Shown: positions 28,335-38,261 of the stretch, one piece after another | Layout: each line of letters starts with the position of its first letter | Position numbering within the stretch: position 1 is the first letter of the stretch | DNA from: Clostridium akagii DSM 12554 | GTDB lineage: Bacteria > Bacillota > Clostridia > Clostridiales > Clostridiaceae | DNA length: 61,320 bases | NCBI RefSeq assembly: GCF_000686725.1 | Contig: NZ_JMLK01000022.1 | Span: 1 to 61,320, forward strand | Direction of reading: 5' to 3' | Made by a program: the position numbers and the translations under genes | Notes under the pieces: generated by a model | Database searches by the model: none | What the model was told of the DNA's origin: nothing | Seen by the model: the letters and a program-made list of their open reading frames with translations, nothing else

Positions 28335-29318
28335 TTAAAATGCACCCTTCTTCATTTTCATTTTAGTAACACTACTACCTAATAGCCATAGAACAACAAT
28401 CCATATAAGTAAATAAATAAGTTGTCCTTTGAATTGTAATATGCCATTCCCATTTTCTATTCCTTGAATCATAGTCATATATTGTTTTTGCGGTAATATG
28501 CTGCAAAGCAAATCAAGAATTTTGTTGTTTCCCGTAAAGGAATAAAAACAGCCTGCTAATATGCAAGTTATCATATAAATTCCACTGGCAGTTACAGATG
28601 CCTCCCTCTCGATAACCGCTACGAAAAATAACGCAAGTGATGTTGCTAATACACTAAGAATTCCAATCAATATTGCTAGCATTAAAAGTCCGTATCCGAT
28701 GTCTGCATCAAAACATAGCTTTGTTATAACAAGCGCAATATATGTGGGCAAGAAAATAAATAAAAATGTCATAATTCCCTGTGCAAAAATATATAATCTT
28801 TCGCTGACAGGTGCCGTTAAAATACGTCTGAAGGTTTTTAAGTTTCTATCCTCAGGGAAAAGTGTTATCAAAGCAACCCCCTGCATTAATAGAATCATTA
28901 AAATAATTCCTATGATTCTTGCTCCTGCGCCTCTTGTAGATTGTTCACTTTGGTCACCTGGCAAAAGTTTACCTACTTCAAAAAAGTTTTTTATGCTTTT
29001 TTTATCTGCTTTACTCTTTATAGATGTTACATCATAAATTCCAGGCTTTTTTTCTTCTACAATGGCATCGTATTTAGACAAAAGAAGATCTGAAATTGCT
29101 GGTTTTTCTTTCATTACGTGAATTTTAATTCTGCTATCTTTGGAAACAATCTCCGTGCTATTTGAAACCAACGCAATATTTGCACTTCTATCCATTTTTC
29201 CAGAAAATAAAATGCCAACCCCAATCATAAGCGGTACAATAACCAGTGCCACTACAATAATCTCTTTCTTGGCTAAAATCCTTAGGAAATTATTTTTCAA
29301 TAAATTTATTATATTCAT
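28335..29318 (-). CDS. ABC-2 type permease
   Basis: A 327-residue permease of the YhgE/DrrB-like group: one N-terminal segment, an extracytoplasmic loop to about residue 125, then five segments (LKTFRRILTAPVSERLYIF motif). It overlaps the upstream permease by one base at its start. Third gene of the operon ATPase-permease-permease. It probably pairs with the 247-residue permease as the heteromeric membrane part of one exporter. Confidence 0.85.
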   Translation of the reverse strand: MNIINLLKNNFLRILAKKEIIVVALVIVPLMIGVGILFSGKMDRSANIALVSNSTEIVSKDSRIKIHVMKEKPAISDLLLSKYDAIVEEKKPGIYDVTSIKSKADKKSIKNFFEVGKLLPGDQSEQSTRGAGARIIGIILMILLMQGVALITLFPEDRNLKTFRRILTAPVSERLYIFAQGIMTFLFIFLPTYIALVITKLCFDADIGYGLLMLAILIGILSVLATSLALFFVAVIEREASVTASGIYMITCILAGCFYSFTGNNKILDLLCSILPQKQYMTMIQGIENGNGILQFKGQLIYLLIWIVVLWLLGSSVTKMKMKKGAF

Positions 29319-30061
29319 TATACATATTCCTCCGGTTTAAAAGTGATTTGGCATATTAGTATGCAAACAATGGATCCTACTAGCCCAATTATCACAGCTA
29401 GTAGATATATGCTGAAGTCATTATCATATATAACCTTGAATGCGCATTCCGTAATCCACTTAACTGGTGAAACATAGGATATTGTCTCTACCACTTTTCC
29501 AAGACTAGCTACAGGAAAAAATAGACCTCCGAAAAACACAAACACCATTATTGGAATATTTATTACAGCATTTGCTCCCTCCTCACTTTTTAAAATACAA
29601 CAAAACATAGTACCAATTGAGCATCCAAATAATGAAATTATATTGATTAGTAGCATAATGTACACAATATTTTTTCCGCCAAAGTTAATATTAAAAACAA
29701 ATTGTCCTAAAAGCAATATAACGCTGTAAGAAATGGTAGCCAAAATATACGTGGAAAGCAATTTAGATAAATATATTTCTGTTTTTGAAACCGGTGCAAA
29801 GACAATACGACCGTTACCTCTTTTTACCGTTTCCTCCATGAATGTATTCGTAGCTGTGATTGCAATCATTAGAGCCGTAAAAATCATCATTGTTACGCCA
29901 TAATAATCATAGGAGCTCACGCTACCTGCTGTATAACTGTTTTTTGTAACAAAGCCCATAATCCCAATCATTATTAGTGGAAGTACAGTATTAACGATTA
30001 GCAGCATTGGATTTCTAATGATATTCATAAAATCAAATTTTACTATTTTTATAAAGTTCAT
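29318..30061 (-). CDS. ABC-2 type permease
   Basis: A 247-residue permease with about six membrane segments and the ABC-2 motif KRGNGRIVFAPVSKTEIYLSK. It lies 10 bases downstream of the ATPase and one base overlaps the next permease, so the three are one operon. DrrB-like drug export is the usual function of the family. Confidence 0.87.
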   Translation of the reverse strand: MNFIKIVKFDFMNIIRNPMLLIVNTVLPLIMIGIMGFVTKNSYTAGSVSSYDYYGVTMMIFTALMIAITATNTFMEETVKRGNGRIVFAPVSKTEIYLSKLLSTYILATISYSVILLLGQFVFNINFGGKNIVYIMLLINIISLFGCSIGTMFCCILKSEEGANAVINIPIMVFVFFGGLFFPVASLGKVVETISYVSPVKWITECAFKVIYDNDFSIYLLAVIIGLVGSIVCILICQITFKPEEYV

Positions 30062-30071
30062 TTTTTTCCTC

Positions 30072-31010
30072 CTAGTCCCTCAGCTTTTTGCCGGTAAGTT
30101 CTAAAAATACAGTTTCAAGTGATGTCTCAACACTACTCATATTTTCAATTTTGCATCCCTTTTCTATAATAGAAGATATGATTTCATTCAGATTATCTTT
30201 GGACTTCTCCATAGTTATGGACGCTTCATTTTCAGTTATATTAACTTTTGTTACACCATCAATTCCAGTGAACTGATCCTTGCTTAATTTTCTTATATTA
30301 TTTAAGTGAAAAGAATAGGTAACTTCATCATTCACTTTCTGTTTTAATTCCTCTTTTGTTCCTTCTGCAATAATTTTTCCTTCATCCATAATAATGATTC
30401 GATCAGAAATCTCCTCCACTTCCTCCATGTAATGTGTGGAGTATATAACTGTTGCACCTCTATTTTTCAGAATTTTGATAGATTCCAATATATGGTTTCT
30501 TGATTGGGGGTCTATACCAACCGTAGGCTCATCCATAATAATAAGTTTTGGGTTATGAGCAATGGCACAAGCAATATTTAGTCTTCTTTTCATGCCTCCA
30601 GAAAAGGTTTTTGGCTTGTCATCTTTTTTATCATAAAGACCTACTAGTTCCAATGCCTCTTTTGCATGGTCTTTCAGCTGTTTTCCTTTGAGTTTATACA
30701 GGCCTGCAAAAAAACTTACATTTTGCTCTGCAGTAATTTCTTCATAAATAGCTAGGTCCTGAGGAACAATTCCAATTCCAAGCTTTACCATCTTTCCTTC
30801 TTTTTTTAGATCATGCCCTAAAATAGTTATTTCACCATTATCAGGGGTCAGTATTGTGGCCAAAATATTGATAATCGTGCTTTTCCCTGCCCCGTTAGGA
30901 CCTAATAGCCCTAATATTTCTCCCTTATTTACTACAAAGTTGATTCCATCAACAGCTTTTTTAGTATCATAACTTTTTTTTAAATTTTTAACTATAACGA
31001 TATTATTCAT
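30072..31010 (-). CDS. ABC transporter ATPase (DrrA-like)
   Basis: A 312-residue ATPase: Walker A GPNGAGKSTI, signature TFSGGMKRRLNIACA, Walker B LIIMDEPTVGID, YSTHYMEEVEEI, and a DrrA-type C-terminal domain (VETSLETVFLELTGK). The start at 31010 has GGGGGA upstream. The longer in-frame extension would run through the operator and promoter and is rejected. Two MarR-type boxes precede it, so the neighbouring MarR protein probably represses this operon. Confidence 0.92.
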   Translation of the reverse strand: MNNIVIVKNLKKSYDTKKAVDGINFVVNKGEILGLLGPNGAGKSTIINILATILTPDNGEITILGHDLKKEGKMVKLGIGIVPQDLAIYEEITAEQNVSFFAGLYKLKGKQLKDHAKEALELVGLYDKKDDKPKTFSGGMKRRLNIACAIAHNPKLIIMDEPTVGIDPQSRNHILESIKILKNRGATVIYSTHYMEEVEEISDRIIIMDEGKIIAEGTKEELKQKVNDEVTYSFHLNNIRKLSKDQFTGIDGVTKVNITENEASITMEKSKDNLNEIISSIIEKGCKIENMSSVETSLETVFLELTGKKLRD

Positions 31011-31029
31011 TTTTATCCCCCTTCTTTTG

Positions 31030-31088
31030 GACAATATACTGTCTAAAAGAATAGTAACACAACATTTAATTTTAGTCAATATACTGTC
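31030..31088. promoter_or_regulatory. Two MarR boxes upstream of the ABC operon
   Basis: GACAATATACTGTC (31030-31043) and GTCAATATACTGTC (31075-31088), 45 bases apart start to start. A third copy of the same box lies before the marR gene at 31775. Confidence 0.8.
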
Positions 31089-31142
31089 TTTATTTATTTT
31101 TAACATTACATTAATTCCATAAATCCATTACTAATATTAATA

Positions 31143-31198
31143 AAAAAAAGAGGGATGAAAATGAATTTGTTTGTACAAATTCACTTCCATCCCTCTTA
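31143..31198 (-). terminator. Terminator of marR
   Basis: AAGAGGGATG/CATCCCTCTT with inner TGAATTTG/CAAATTCA arms. On the minus strand eight T residues follow. Confidence 0.88.
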
Positions 31199-31203
31199 GC
31201 TTG

Positions 31204-31755
31204 TCACTTGCCATTTGTCTCTTGCCTTAGTCGTCCAACTTCCTTTATTACTCTAGTTAGTTCTTCTTGGTCTACTTCAATACCGACATTTCCTTCCTCT
31301 TCAAATCCATCCTGCTCTTCACCATCAAAACGGTACAATTTTTTCAACAATCCCCACAACGTTTCAATTTCTTCAGTTTTTAAATCCTTAAAAACATTTG
31401 CAAAAAAATACACACTTCTCTCAGATACTTCCACGCAAGCCTGTTTCCCGTACTCTGTAATTTTAACGTTCACCGCACGTTTATCCTGCTGACTTGGTAC
31501 TGTTACTACATAACCTTTTCTCTCCATAATGGTTATTACTTGTTTTACACTTTGTTTTGTAGTACCCAATTTTCTAGCAATATTATTAAGTGTTGTTTGA
31601 TCTTCTTGCAAATGACCAATGGCTACCATTGTCATAATCTGTCTTGATGTCATTGCCCCAAGATATTTATCTGCTTTTACTTGAATTTTATTTGCAAGAG
31701 AAAATAATGTTGCATAGGTTTGTTGCATTAAAAATATTTCTCTATAATCATCCAT
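31204..31755 (-). CDS. MarR family repressor
   Basis: A 183-residue winged-helix regulator: LNNIARKLGTTKQSVKQVITIMERKGYV (recognition helix) and SQQDKRAVNVKITEYGKQ (wing), with a C-terminal acidic tail. Start at 31755 (MDDYREIF) because AAGGAG precedes it. The extension upstream runs into the operator. Its own promoter region carries GACACTATATTGTC, which matches the two boxes before the adjacent ABC operon. It most likely represses itself and the exporter. Confidence 0.9.
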   Translation of the reverse strand: MDDYREIFLMQQTYATLFSLANKIQVKADKYLGAMTSRQIMTMVAIGHLQEDQTTLNNIARKLGTTKQSVKQVITIMERKGYVVTVPSQQDKRAVNVKITEYGKQACVEVSERSVYFFANVFKDLKTEEIETLWGLLKKLYRFDGEEQDGFEEEGNVGIEVDQEELTRVIKEVGRLRQETNGK

Positions 31756-31774
31756 AATTTTCTCCTTCTTTATA

Positions 31775-31788
31775 GACACTATATTGTC
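31775..31788. promoter_or_regulatory. MarR box upstream of marR
   Basis: GACACTATATTGTC, the third instance of the GACAnTATAnTGTC-type box, located 20 bases before the marR start codon. Confidence 0.75.
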
Positions 31789-31852
31789 TATGATAATAAT
31801 AGCAGAATATATAGAATCCATCAATATAAGAAACCAAATAGAGACTACAACG

Positions 31853-33127
31853 TTATTTTATTATATGTTCCACCACAGGTAGAAAAATCATTATCACAGT
31901 TAAAACTACTAAGATGGTAATAGTTATCCACCCAATACCATTTTTAAGTTTTGTATTAACATATTCTCCCATGAGATCTTTTTTATTAACCATTAGCATC
32001 ATACAAATAAGTACTACTGGTAGAAGCATACCGTTAATTACTTGAGATCCTAGTGAAACCTCAACTAATGGTACACCTGGAATTAATATTATTAGGGCGC
32101 CGATAATTATTATTCCAGTAAATAATCCATAAAACTCAGGAGCTTCTTTTAATTTATTATTGATTCCAGCTTCAAAACCAAAGGCTTCACAGATATAAAA
32201 GGCTGTAGCTAATGGTAGAATTGTTGCTGAAAATAAGGATGCAACTAAAAGTCCAAAAGCAAATATACTTGAAGCAAAATTTCCAGCCAATGGTCCAAGC
32301 GCAATAGCCGCATCTTTAGCTTCATTTATTTTAATCCCACTTTTATTTAGAGTAGCTGCGCAAGCTACTATTATGAAAAAAGCTACTACTACTGTCACGG
32401 TGCATCCAAGTATAACATCCATGAGTTCGTATTTGTATTCAGTTATTTTTATTCCCTTCTCTATAACTGATGATTGCATATAAAACTGCATCCAAGGCGC
32501 AATAGTAGTACCAATTAATCCAATTACTGTACTGATCCACCCCTCATCAATGCCCGTAAGATCAGGCCTAATTATTGATGTACCTATCTGATGCCAATCA
32601 GGATGGGCAAGTACTGCAGAAAAAACATAAGAAAGTAAAAAAACACTAAATACAAGGAAAATTTTCTCCACAGATCTATAAGTTCCTTTTACTACTAAAA
32701 TCCATACTGCTATAGCCGCAAATGGAACTGTAATATATTTTGAAAGACTAAATACTTGCAAACTTCCTGCTACTCCTGCGAATTCAGTGGCAGTATTACC
32801 AATGTCTGCTATGATTAAACCTAAGAAGATAAAGAAGGTGATCTTTACACCAAAGTTTTCTCTTATAAGATCAGCTAGCCCCTTTTGAGTTACTATACCC
32901 ATTCGGGCATTCATTTCTTGTACTACCAGTAATGCAATAAAGCATGGTATTAGCGTCCAAAGAAGCCTATATCCATAGGTAGCACCTGCTACAGAGTATG
33001 CTGTAATACCACCTGCATCATTATCTACACTTCCAGTTATGAGCCCTGGTCCAAGTACAGTTAAAAACATCATTAACCCTACAACCCAAGGTGCTTTATT
33101 TTTCTTAGCTTTTAAATTTTCGCTCAT
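31853..33127 (-). CDS. NRAMP-related Mg2+ transporter
   Basis: A 424-residue transporter with about 11 membrane segments and NRAMP fold. The helix-1 metal motif, DPGN in Mn/Fe transporters, reads DAGG (in SVDNDAGGITAY), and the helix-6 motif MPHN reads APWM (APWMQFYMQSS). Loss of the Asn and of the metal-selective Met is known from the NRAMP-related magnesium transporter clade, which carries Mg2+ and is not proton-coupled. The operon supports this: an MgtE_N/CBS gene 16 bases upstream and an M-box riboswitch ahead of both. Confidence 0.88.
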   Translation of the reverse strand: MSENLKAKKNKAPWVVGLMMFLTVLGPGLITGSVDNDAGGITAYSVAGATYGYRLLWTLIPCFIALLVVQEMNARMGIVTQKGLADLIRENFGVKITFFIFLGLIIADIGNTATEFAGVAGSLQVFSLSKYITVPFAAIAVWILVVKGTYRSVEKIFLVFSVFLLSYVFSAVLAHPDWHQIGTSIIRPDLTGIDEGWISTVIGLIGTTIAPWMQFYMQSSVIEKGIKITEYKYELMDVILGCTVTVVVAFFIIVACAATLNKSGIKINEAKDAAIALGPLAGNFASSIFAFGLLVASLFSATILPLATAFYICEAFGFEAGINNKLKEAPEFYGLFTGIIIIGALIILIPGVPLVEVSLGSQVINGMLLPVVLICMMLMVNKKDLMGEYVNTKLKNGIGWITITILVVLTVIMIFLPVVEHIIK

Positions 33128-33143
33128 TATTCCCCCTCCTTAT

Positions 33144-34370
33144 TTAACCATTGTTCCTTTTATTTTTAAGCAATTCATAAATTATATCATTTATTATTAC
33201 ATTACCAATTAGTTTCATTTCTTCACTAGTAACAGGAACTGCCACTAAGTTATATTTTGAAATATTTTTTATTAAAACATCAATGTGGTCAGTATCAAAC
33301 ACTGATATAAATTTTTTGTTCATAATATCACCCAATTTTTCATCAGGTCCAGAAACAATAATATCTCGTAGTGAAAGCGTACCTATTAACTTATCCCCTT
33401 CATCCACCACATAAATATTATAAATTTCATCTTCTTCAGGTTTTAATTGTCTTAGGTTCTCAACTGTTTGCTCTACAGTAAAATTATCTTTAAATGAAAC
33501 AAAGTCTGTACTCATAAGACTTCCCACCACATTCAAATCATACTCAAGTAATTCTCTAATTTCATCAGAAGAATCTTTATCCATAGTATTTAGCAGTTCT
33601 TCTACTTTTGCTGCATCCATACCATCAAGAATATCCGTAGCTTCATCTGCAGGCATTTCTTTTAAAACTTCTGCAGCCTTATCTACTGATAAACTTTCAA
33701 TAAAACTAACTTGAGCATCTGCTTCCATTTCTTCTAGAACTTCTGCCGCTGTTGCATTATCTAGTGATGAGAAAATAGTAAGACCTGTTTTAGCATCAAA
33801 GTCTTCAATAATATCTGCAAGATCTGATGGATGAAAAATGGATAAAGAATCATAAGTTTTTGAAAGAACAATATTTTCATTAGAAGACACAACTGCTTGA
33901 ACATCCTTCCAAAGCATTAGCCTAGTTGAAAATTTAAGTCCAAGCTTTGTTAAAGGCTTTGAAATACCAATTCGTCTCAAAATACCTTCCATGCCAATGT
34001 CCACTGCAACCACATAGGCTCCAGCTTCTAACGTGGCAAGAGAAACATCATTTACGCGAACTACTTTTCTTCCATTCACATCAATAATTTGTTGATCTAA
34101 AATATATTTTTTTAAAAACAATGTAGTTTTAGATGGGTTTTCTTCTAATTTGTCACATTCTAAAACATATTGACCATTTTGCTTTGAAATTGAAAAATTC
34201 TTAAAATTATAATCCTTGATGCCTTTTTTGGTTTTTACCTTAGCAGTTGTTACATGCGGACTTTTTAACTCGTTTACAATACCAAGGTCCACTAGATTGC
34301 CAAGCACCTTCATTTCAGGAGAATATACTTTGTTTCCTAATATTCTACTTAAATAAAAATTGTTTTTCAT
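33144..34370 (-). CDS. PRC-barrel/MgtE_N/CBS regulatory protein
   Basis: A 408-residue soluble protein. Residues 1-~165 look like two PRC-barrel-like domains. Residues ~185-275 are the MgtE N-terminal superhelical repeat (LADIIEDFDAKTG, AAEVLKEMPADEATDILDGM). Residues ~280-400 are a CBS pair (MSTDFVSFKDNFTVEQTVE, IMNKKFISV). In MgtE these domains sense Mg2+ and gate the channel. Here there is no membrane part, so the protein probably acts as a cytosolic Mg2+ sensor for the NRAMP-related transporter encoded next. GGAGGG site. Confidence 0.88.
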   Translation of the reverse strand: MKNNFYLSRILGNKVYSPEMKVLGNLVDLGIVNELKSPHVTTAKVKTKKGIKDYNFKNFSISKQNGQYVLECDKLEENPSKTTLFLKKYILDQQIIDVNGRKVVRVNDVSLATLEAGAYVVAVDIGMEGILRRIGISKPLTKLGLKFSTRLMLWKDVQAVVSSNENIVLSKTYDSLSIFHPSDLADIIEDFDAKTGLTIFSSLDNATAAEVLEEMEADAQVSFIESLSVDKAAEVLKEMPADEATDILDGMDAAKVEELLNTMDKDSSDEIRELLEYDLNVVGSLMSTDFVSFKDNFTVEQTVENLRQLKPEEDEIYNIYVVDEGDKLIGTLSLRDIIVSGPDEKLGDIMNKKFISVFDTDHIDVLIKNISKYNLVAVPVTSEEMKLIGNVIINDIIYELLKNKRNNG

Positions 34371-34467
34371 GATTTACCCTCCTTTAAACCAGAGTCAATC
34401 TTTCTATATAAATTTAATTATATTACGTTTTTGTTATTATAACTTAAATTATTCATCATAATTAAGC

Positions 34468-34566
34468 TTAAGTAATTTTAATACCTATATAGCAATTGGC
34501 TATGGTAATGTTATAAATTTGTTCCATAACTATTAATAAATCATCACTCGCAGGGTCATCATCCAT
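34468..34566 (-). CDS. Candidate Mg2+-sensing leader peptide (32 aa)
   Basis: A 32-codon frame beginning MDDDPASDDLLIVMEQ, with a textbook ribosome binding site (AAGGAGGTGAT, 8-base spacing). It lies 20 bases after the M-box terminator and 97 bases before the MgtE_N/CBS gene. An acidic run with Pro directly after the start is the hallmark of MgtL-type leader peptides of enterobacteria, where nascent acidic/proline stretches destabilise the ribosome when Mg2+ is low. No known domain. The start and length are seen in the sequence. The sensing role is inferred from composition and position. Confidence 0.65.
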   Translation of the reverse strand: MDDDPASDDLLIVMEQIYNITIANCYIGIKIT

Positions 34567-34586
34567 GCCAATCACCTCCTTAAAAT

Positions 34587-34619
34587 AAAAAAATCTCTCC
34601 ACAACAAGTGAAGAGATTC
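34587..34619 (-). terminator. M-box expression-platform terminator
   Basis: AATCTCT/AGAGATT stem with inner CAC/GTG, then seven T residues on the minus strand. CAACGAGTGAAGA just upstream in the RNA can pair with TCTTCACTTGTTG of this stem and so act as antiterminator. Confidence 0.9.
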
Positions 34620-34818
34620 AATACGAATCAAATAAAGTCTTCTTCACTCGTTGAGTTTTAGCACTGTACAGCGTAGAACATAAATATTCATACTATTTAT
34701 GAATATTGTCAGCTACATTAGGTAAAACCTTAATCCGGTAGTACCTGCTGACCCATTGGCGTCTCTCGACATTTCTGGGCAGTAGCGTATTTCTTATACA
34801 GTAACCTCACCTAACAAG
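34620..34818 (-). ncRNA. M-box (ykoK) magnesium riboswitch
   Basis: The conserved core of the M-box is plainly readable on the minus strand: TTAGGTGAGG, then GCTACTGCCCAGAAATGTCG, AGAGACGCCAATGGGTCA and the GCAGGTA.. stem. The long P2-like hairpin AATATTCATA/TATGAATATT follows. When Mg2+ is ample the aptamer is compact and the terminator at 34587-34619 forms, shutting off the Mg2+ transport operon. At low Mg2+ the antiterminator forms. Confidence 0.97.
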
Positions 34819-34862
34819 AATATTAAATTGTTATTCCCAATTAGTTTTAATCTTATATTTTT

Positions 34863-34891
34863 ATAATATGCGTAAAATTCATATGTGTCAA
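34863..34891 (-). promoter_or_regulatory. Promoter of the Mg2+ operon
   Basis: TTGACA (34886-34891) and TATTAT (34863-34868) with a 17-base spacer, placing the start about 40 bases before the M-box aptamer. Confidence 0.88.
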
Positions 34892-34907
34892 TGTTTTTAT
34901 ATATCAT

Positions 34908-37019
34908 CTACAATTTAAATTTAAGTACCATTTCGTTTAGCTTTTGTGCCATTTCAGCTTGACTTTGAGCTGTGAATGCAATCTGTTCTACTCCTTGAGA
35001 TACTTCTTCTATACTTCCTTTTATGACATCTGTACTTTCAGATGAACTTTGTGCAAGCACAGACATGCTCTGCATTCCATCATTAACTTCACTAATAGTT
35101 GTAGTAAGTTCTTCAGTCATTAAGGCTATCTCCCCGGACATTGTGCTCATAAAGCTAGAATCATCATAGTATTGGATTCCCATTTTACCCATACCTTCAA
35201 GGCTTGGTTTAACATTTTGATTAATAAACGTCAATACTTCATTGCTATTTTGTGAAAGATTCTTAAATGCTGTTTGTACTCCACCAATTGTATTTTGAAT
35301 ACTTATAACAGCCTCTGAACTCTGTTCTGCAAGTTTCCTAACTTCTTCAGCCACAACAGCAAATCCTCTTCCCTGTACTCCAGCTCTAGCAGCCTCGATA
35401 GCAGCATTTAATGCTAATAAATTCGTTTGCTCAGAAATACTTGCAATAGTGTCTGCCATTACCAGTATATCTTCAACCACACTACCCTCTTGGATAGCTT
35501 TCAAAATACTTTTTTCTTTTTCTGTAAATACCTTTTCTATGCTATCAATAGCTTCTTTTCCTTCTTTTTGAACTCCAACTGCTCTTTCTTTTGCTTTCGT
35601 TGAGTTATTCTTTCCTTCAATTGATTTTCCTGACAATACATTTATCTTAGAATCCACCGCCTTAGCAGATGCAGTTATTTTATCTGAAGTTATACTAGTA
35701 TCTTTAACTTTAATAGCTATCTGTTTTGTCTCATTATTTATCTGTTGGAATTTTGATGTCAATTCTTCAACTGTGGCAGAAAGTTCTTCACTTGATGCAC
35801 TTAAGTCTTGGGAGTTTCCTGATATGCTTTTTATTAGAGTAACTAATTCTGTCTTCATAAGTATAAATGCATTTACAAGCTGCCCTACCTCATCCTTTGA
35901 TTTTAGTAAATGATCACAACTGTCATCCCCTGATAAGTCAAAATCTGCTGTCCTTTTAACAAGTTTCGTGGTCAAAATAATAGGTCGTGATATTTTTTTG
36001 CTTATCCACCACCCTATTATGGCGAATATAATTGTAAGAAATAAAGCAAGACCAATAATAATCTTCTCTAGGTTGTTTATCCTACTGAAGATATCAGAGC
36101 TTTTAACGTCTATAACCATGATATTACCATTTATTAACTTACTATAACCAAAAACATTTTCTTCACCATCAATTTTTCCATATGTATAACCATTTGTATT
36201 ATTCCCCATGGTTGTTGCAACGGATTTCAAATCTCCATTTTGAATTTTTTGTAAATTATCTTTAGACGTATATGTCTTATCTACTAAAAAATCATATTTA
36301 TCATTCAGCAAAAATGCATAACCACTATTATAAACACTTACGCCATTTATCATCTTAACATAATCGCTAAAGAATAGGTCCACAGCAAGAACTGCTACTA
36401 ATTTATTATCCTTATAAATTGGTTTTGTATAAGAAATTCTCATATCTTTACTCGCAGCTTTTCCACTTGCGTCAACATGTGGGTCACTCCATATACCCTT
36501 TTTATTTTTCACAGGGTTATAGTACCACGACATACTAGTTTTATTCTCATTGAAATCTGCTAAAGTAAACTTGCTAGTTTTTACAAATTGTTTATCTTTG
36601 CTTGTCCCTTCGTAACAAATTTGGTATAGATCCTTTGTGACTTCAGGATTAAATATTAATGTAATTCCTAAACCCTTTTCCTGAGTCTCCCCTATTTTTT
36701 TAATTGTAGGATCCAGGGATGCTACATAAGCCTTAGCATATTCTGGGTCTGTATTTGCTCGATTTTCATCAAAAGTTGATGAAAATATATTTCCTACATT
36801 GTTTGCAGTATTCTCAGTGTTAAGTAACAGCTTATTTACATCATTCGCTTTATTAGCAGCGATATCTGTAAGCCTTGATTCGGCTTCACTTTGTATAACT
36901 GACTTACTCTGTATAGTACACACTGTAGCTATAATAAATGATGTCAACAAACAGCAAATAGTAATAGATGCTACTATTTTGTAACCAATACTTGATTTTA
37001 GTTTCTCCAACAGATTCAA
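34908..37019 (-). CDS. Methyl-accepting chemotaxis protein
   Basis: A 703-residue chemoreceptor. It has an N-terminal membrane segment (about 13-35), an extracellular double-Cache-type ligand domain (about 40-320; [32 protein letters not shown]), a second membrane segment (about 325-347), a HAMP linker, and the signalling coiled coil with the hairpin tip [18 protein letters not shown]. It ends ..MVLKFKL without a CheR-tethering pentapeptide. The ligand is unknown. Single gene. Confidence 0.93.
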   Translation of the reverse strand: MNLLEKLKSSIGYKIVASITICCLLTSFIIATVCTIQSKSVIQSEAESRLTDIAANKANDVNKLLLNTENTANNVGNIFSSTFDENRANTDPEYAKAYVASLDPTIKKIGETQEKGLGITLIFNPEVTKDLYQICYEGTSKDKQFVKTSKFTLADFNENKTSMSWYYNPVKNKKGIWSDPHVDASGKAASKDMRISYTKPIYKDNKLVAVLAVDLFFSDYVKMINGVSVYNSGYAFLLNDKYDFLVDKTYTSKDNLQKIQNGDLKSVATTMGNNTNGYTYGKIDGEENVFGYSKLINGNIMVIDVKSSDIFSRINNLEKIIIGLALFLTIIFAIIGWWISKKISRPIILTTKLVKRTADFDLSGDDSCDHLLKSKDEVGQLVNAFILMKTELVTLIKSISGNSQDLSASSEELSATVEELTSKFQQINNETKQIAIKVKDTSITSDKITASAKAVDSKINVLSGKSIEGKNNSTKAKERAVGVQKEGKEAIDSIEKVFTEKEKSILKAIQEGSVVEDILVMADTIASISEQTNLLALNAAIEAARAGVQGRGFAVVAEEVRKLAEQSSEAVISIQNTIGGVQTAFKNLSQNSNEVLTFINQNVKPSLEGMGKMGIQYYDDSSFMSTMSGEIALMTEELTTTISEVNDGMQSMSVLAQSSSESTDVIKGSIEEVSQGVEQIAFTAQSQAEMAQKLNEMVLKFKL

Positions 37020-37187
37020 ATTGAATCCCCCTTATGTTGTCTCTTTTTTCGTAATCTTACAGGAATTATAAAATTATTTATAATCATTTTCAATATATCA
37101 TTAAAGTTTCCGTAGATCCCTACTATTATTTTCGTATACCGGTGTTAATCCTTTACACAATATGAATGATGCATCTTAATAAAATTA

Positions 37188-37231
37188 GAAAAGCCAACAA
37201 ATTGAATTAATATCCAATATGTTGGCTTATG
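37188..37231 (-). terminator. Terminator of short chemoreceptor gene
   Basis: AAGCCAACA and TGTTGGCTT arms with inner ATTG/CAAT, T-run on the minus strand. Confidence 0.8.
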
Positions 37232-37259
37232 TATATGCAGTTTTTTTATATGAATTATT

Positions 37260-38078
37260 TTAAACTATCCTTGTCATTTCAGCTAATACTTGCGAAGATG
37301 ATGTAATTTCTTCTATTGTAGCCGTGATTTCTTGAGTTGCAGCAGATTGTGACTCTGCCATTAGGCTCGTGGATGTAATTTCCTTTATAATCTCATCTAT
37401 GGAGTCCTTAATCTCCACAAGTGTTTTAGAAACCTCTATGGCAGAGTTTTTGCTAAGTACAGAAAGTTTCTTCATTTCATTTGCAACTACTGAAAACCCT
37501 TTTCCTGCATCACCGGCTCTGGCTGCTTCTATTGCAGCATTTAAAGCTAATAGATTTGACTTAGAAGAAATGTTTTGAATTGCATTAAGTAATAAATCTA
37601 TCTTCTTTATCTTTTCATTAGTGATATTAGTATACCCTGTAATATTATCCATGGATGATACTAGGTTTTGTGAATTTGAAGAGAGTTCTTCAATACTTGC
37701 ATTTGTCTGTTGTAATGAACTAAGCACATTTTCTGATGCTTCTTCTGCTTTTAATTGTTTACCTAAGCTTTTACCGGTAGCTACAGCACCAATAATATTT
37801 CCTTGTGAATCATTAATTGGATATACAACAGACTTAAAAGGTACTCCATATACTTCTTTGGGCACCATTACACTTTTTATCTTGCCCTCTTGCATTGCTG
37901 TATATATTGGATCAGCACTCGTAAGCTTTTTACCAATTTCAATATGTAAATCAATCGTATCACTAGCACGATAATACAAAAAATTAGTTGTATCTACTAC
38001 AGCCACTGATATATCATCTTGTAATACATCTTTTAACACAGGCATAATATCCAGAAATGATTCAATTATTTTTTCCAT
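37260..38078 (-). CDS. Short cytoplasmic methyl-accepting protein
   Basis: A 272-residue protein without membrane segments. Residues 1-~115 form a small sensor-like domain ([37 protein letters not shown]). Residues ~130-272 are a shortened chemoreceptor signalling domain ([22 protein letters not shown]). The start at 38078 follows AGGAGG. Such short soluble receptors are common in clostridia. What it senses is unknown. It has its own terminator. Confidence 0.88.
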   Translation of the reverse strand: MEKIIESFLDIMPVLKDVLQDDISVAVVDTTNFLYYRASDTIDLHIEIGKKLTSADPIYTAMQEGKIKSVMVPKEVYGVPFKSVVYPINDSQGNIIGAVATGKSLGKQLKAEEASENVLSSLQQTNASIEELSSNSQNLVSSMDNITGYTNITNEKIKKIDLLLNAIQNISSKSNLLALNAAIEAARAGDAGKGFSVVANEMKKLSVLSKNSAIEVSKTLVEIKDSIDEIIKEITSTSLMAESQSAATQEITATIEEITSSSQVLAEMTRIV

Positions 38079-38261
38079 GCGTCTATTCCTCCTATGAAAC
38101 ATTTTGTGGATCCGGTCCAAGTAATACACATTCACCTGTTATTATATTATCGTAATATTTAAATAGATTCTTAACATATAGTATTAAATCTTAGTACGTA
38201 GAATTCGTTTTCTCAATTAACGAGATTTTGCTAAAGAAGAGGTATTTTAAATAAATTTTCA

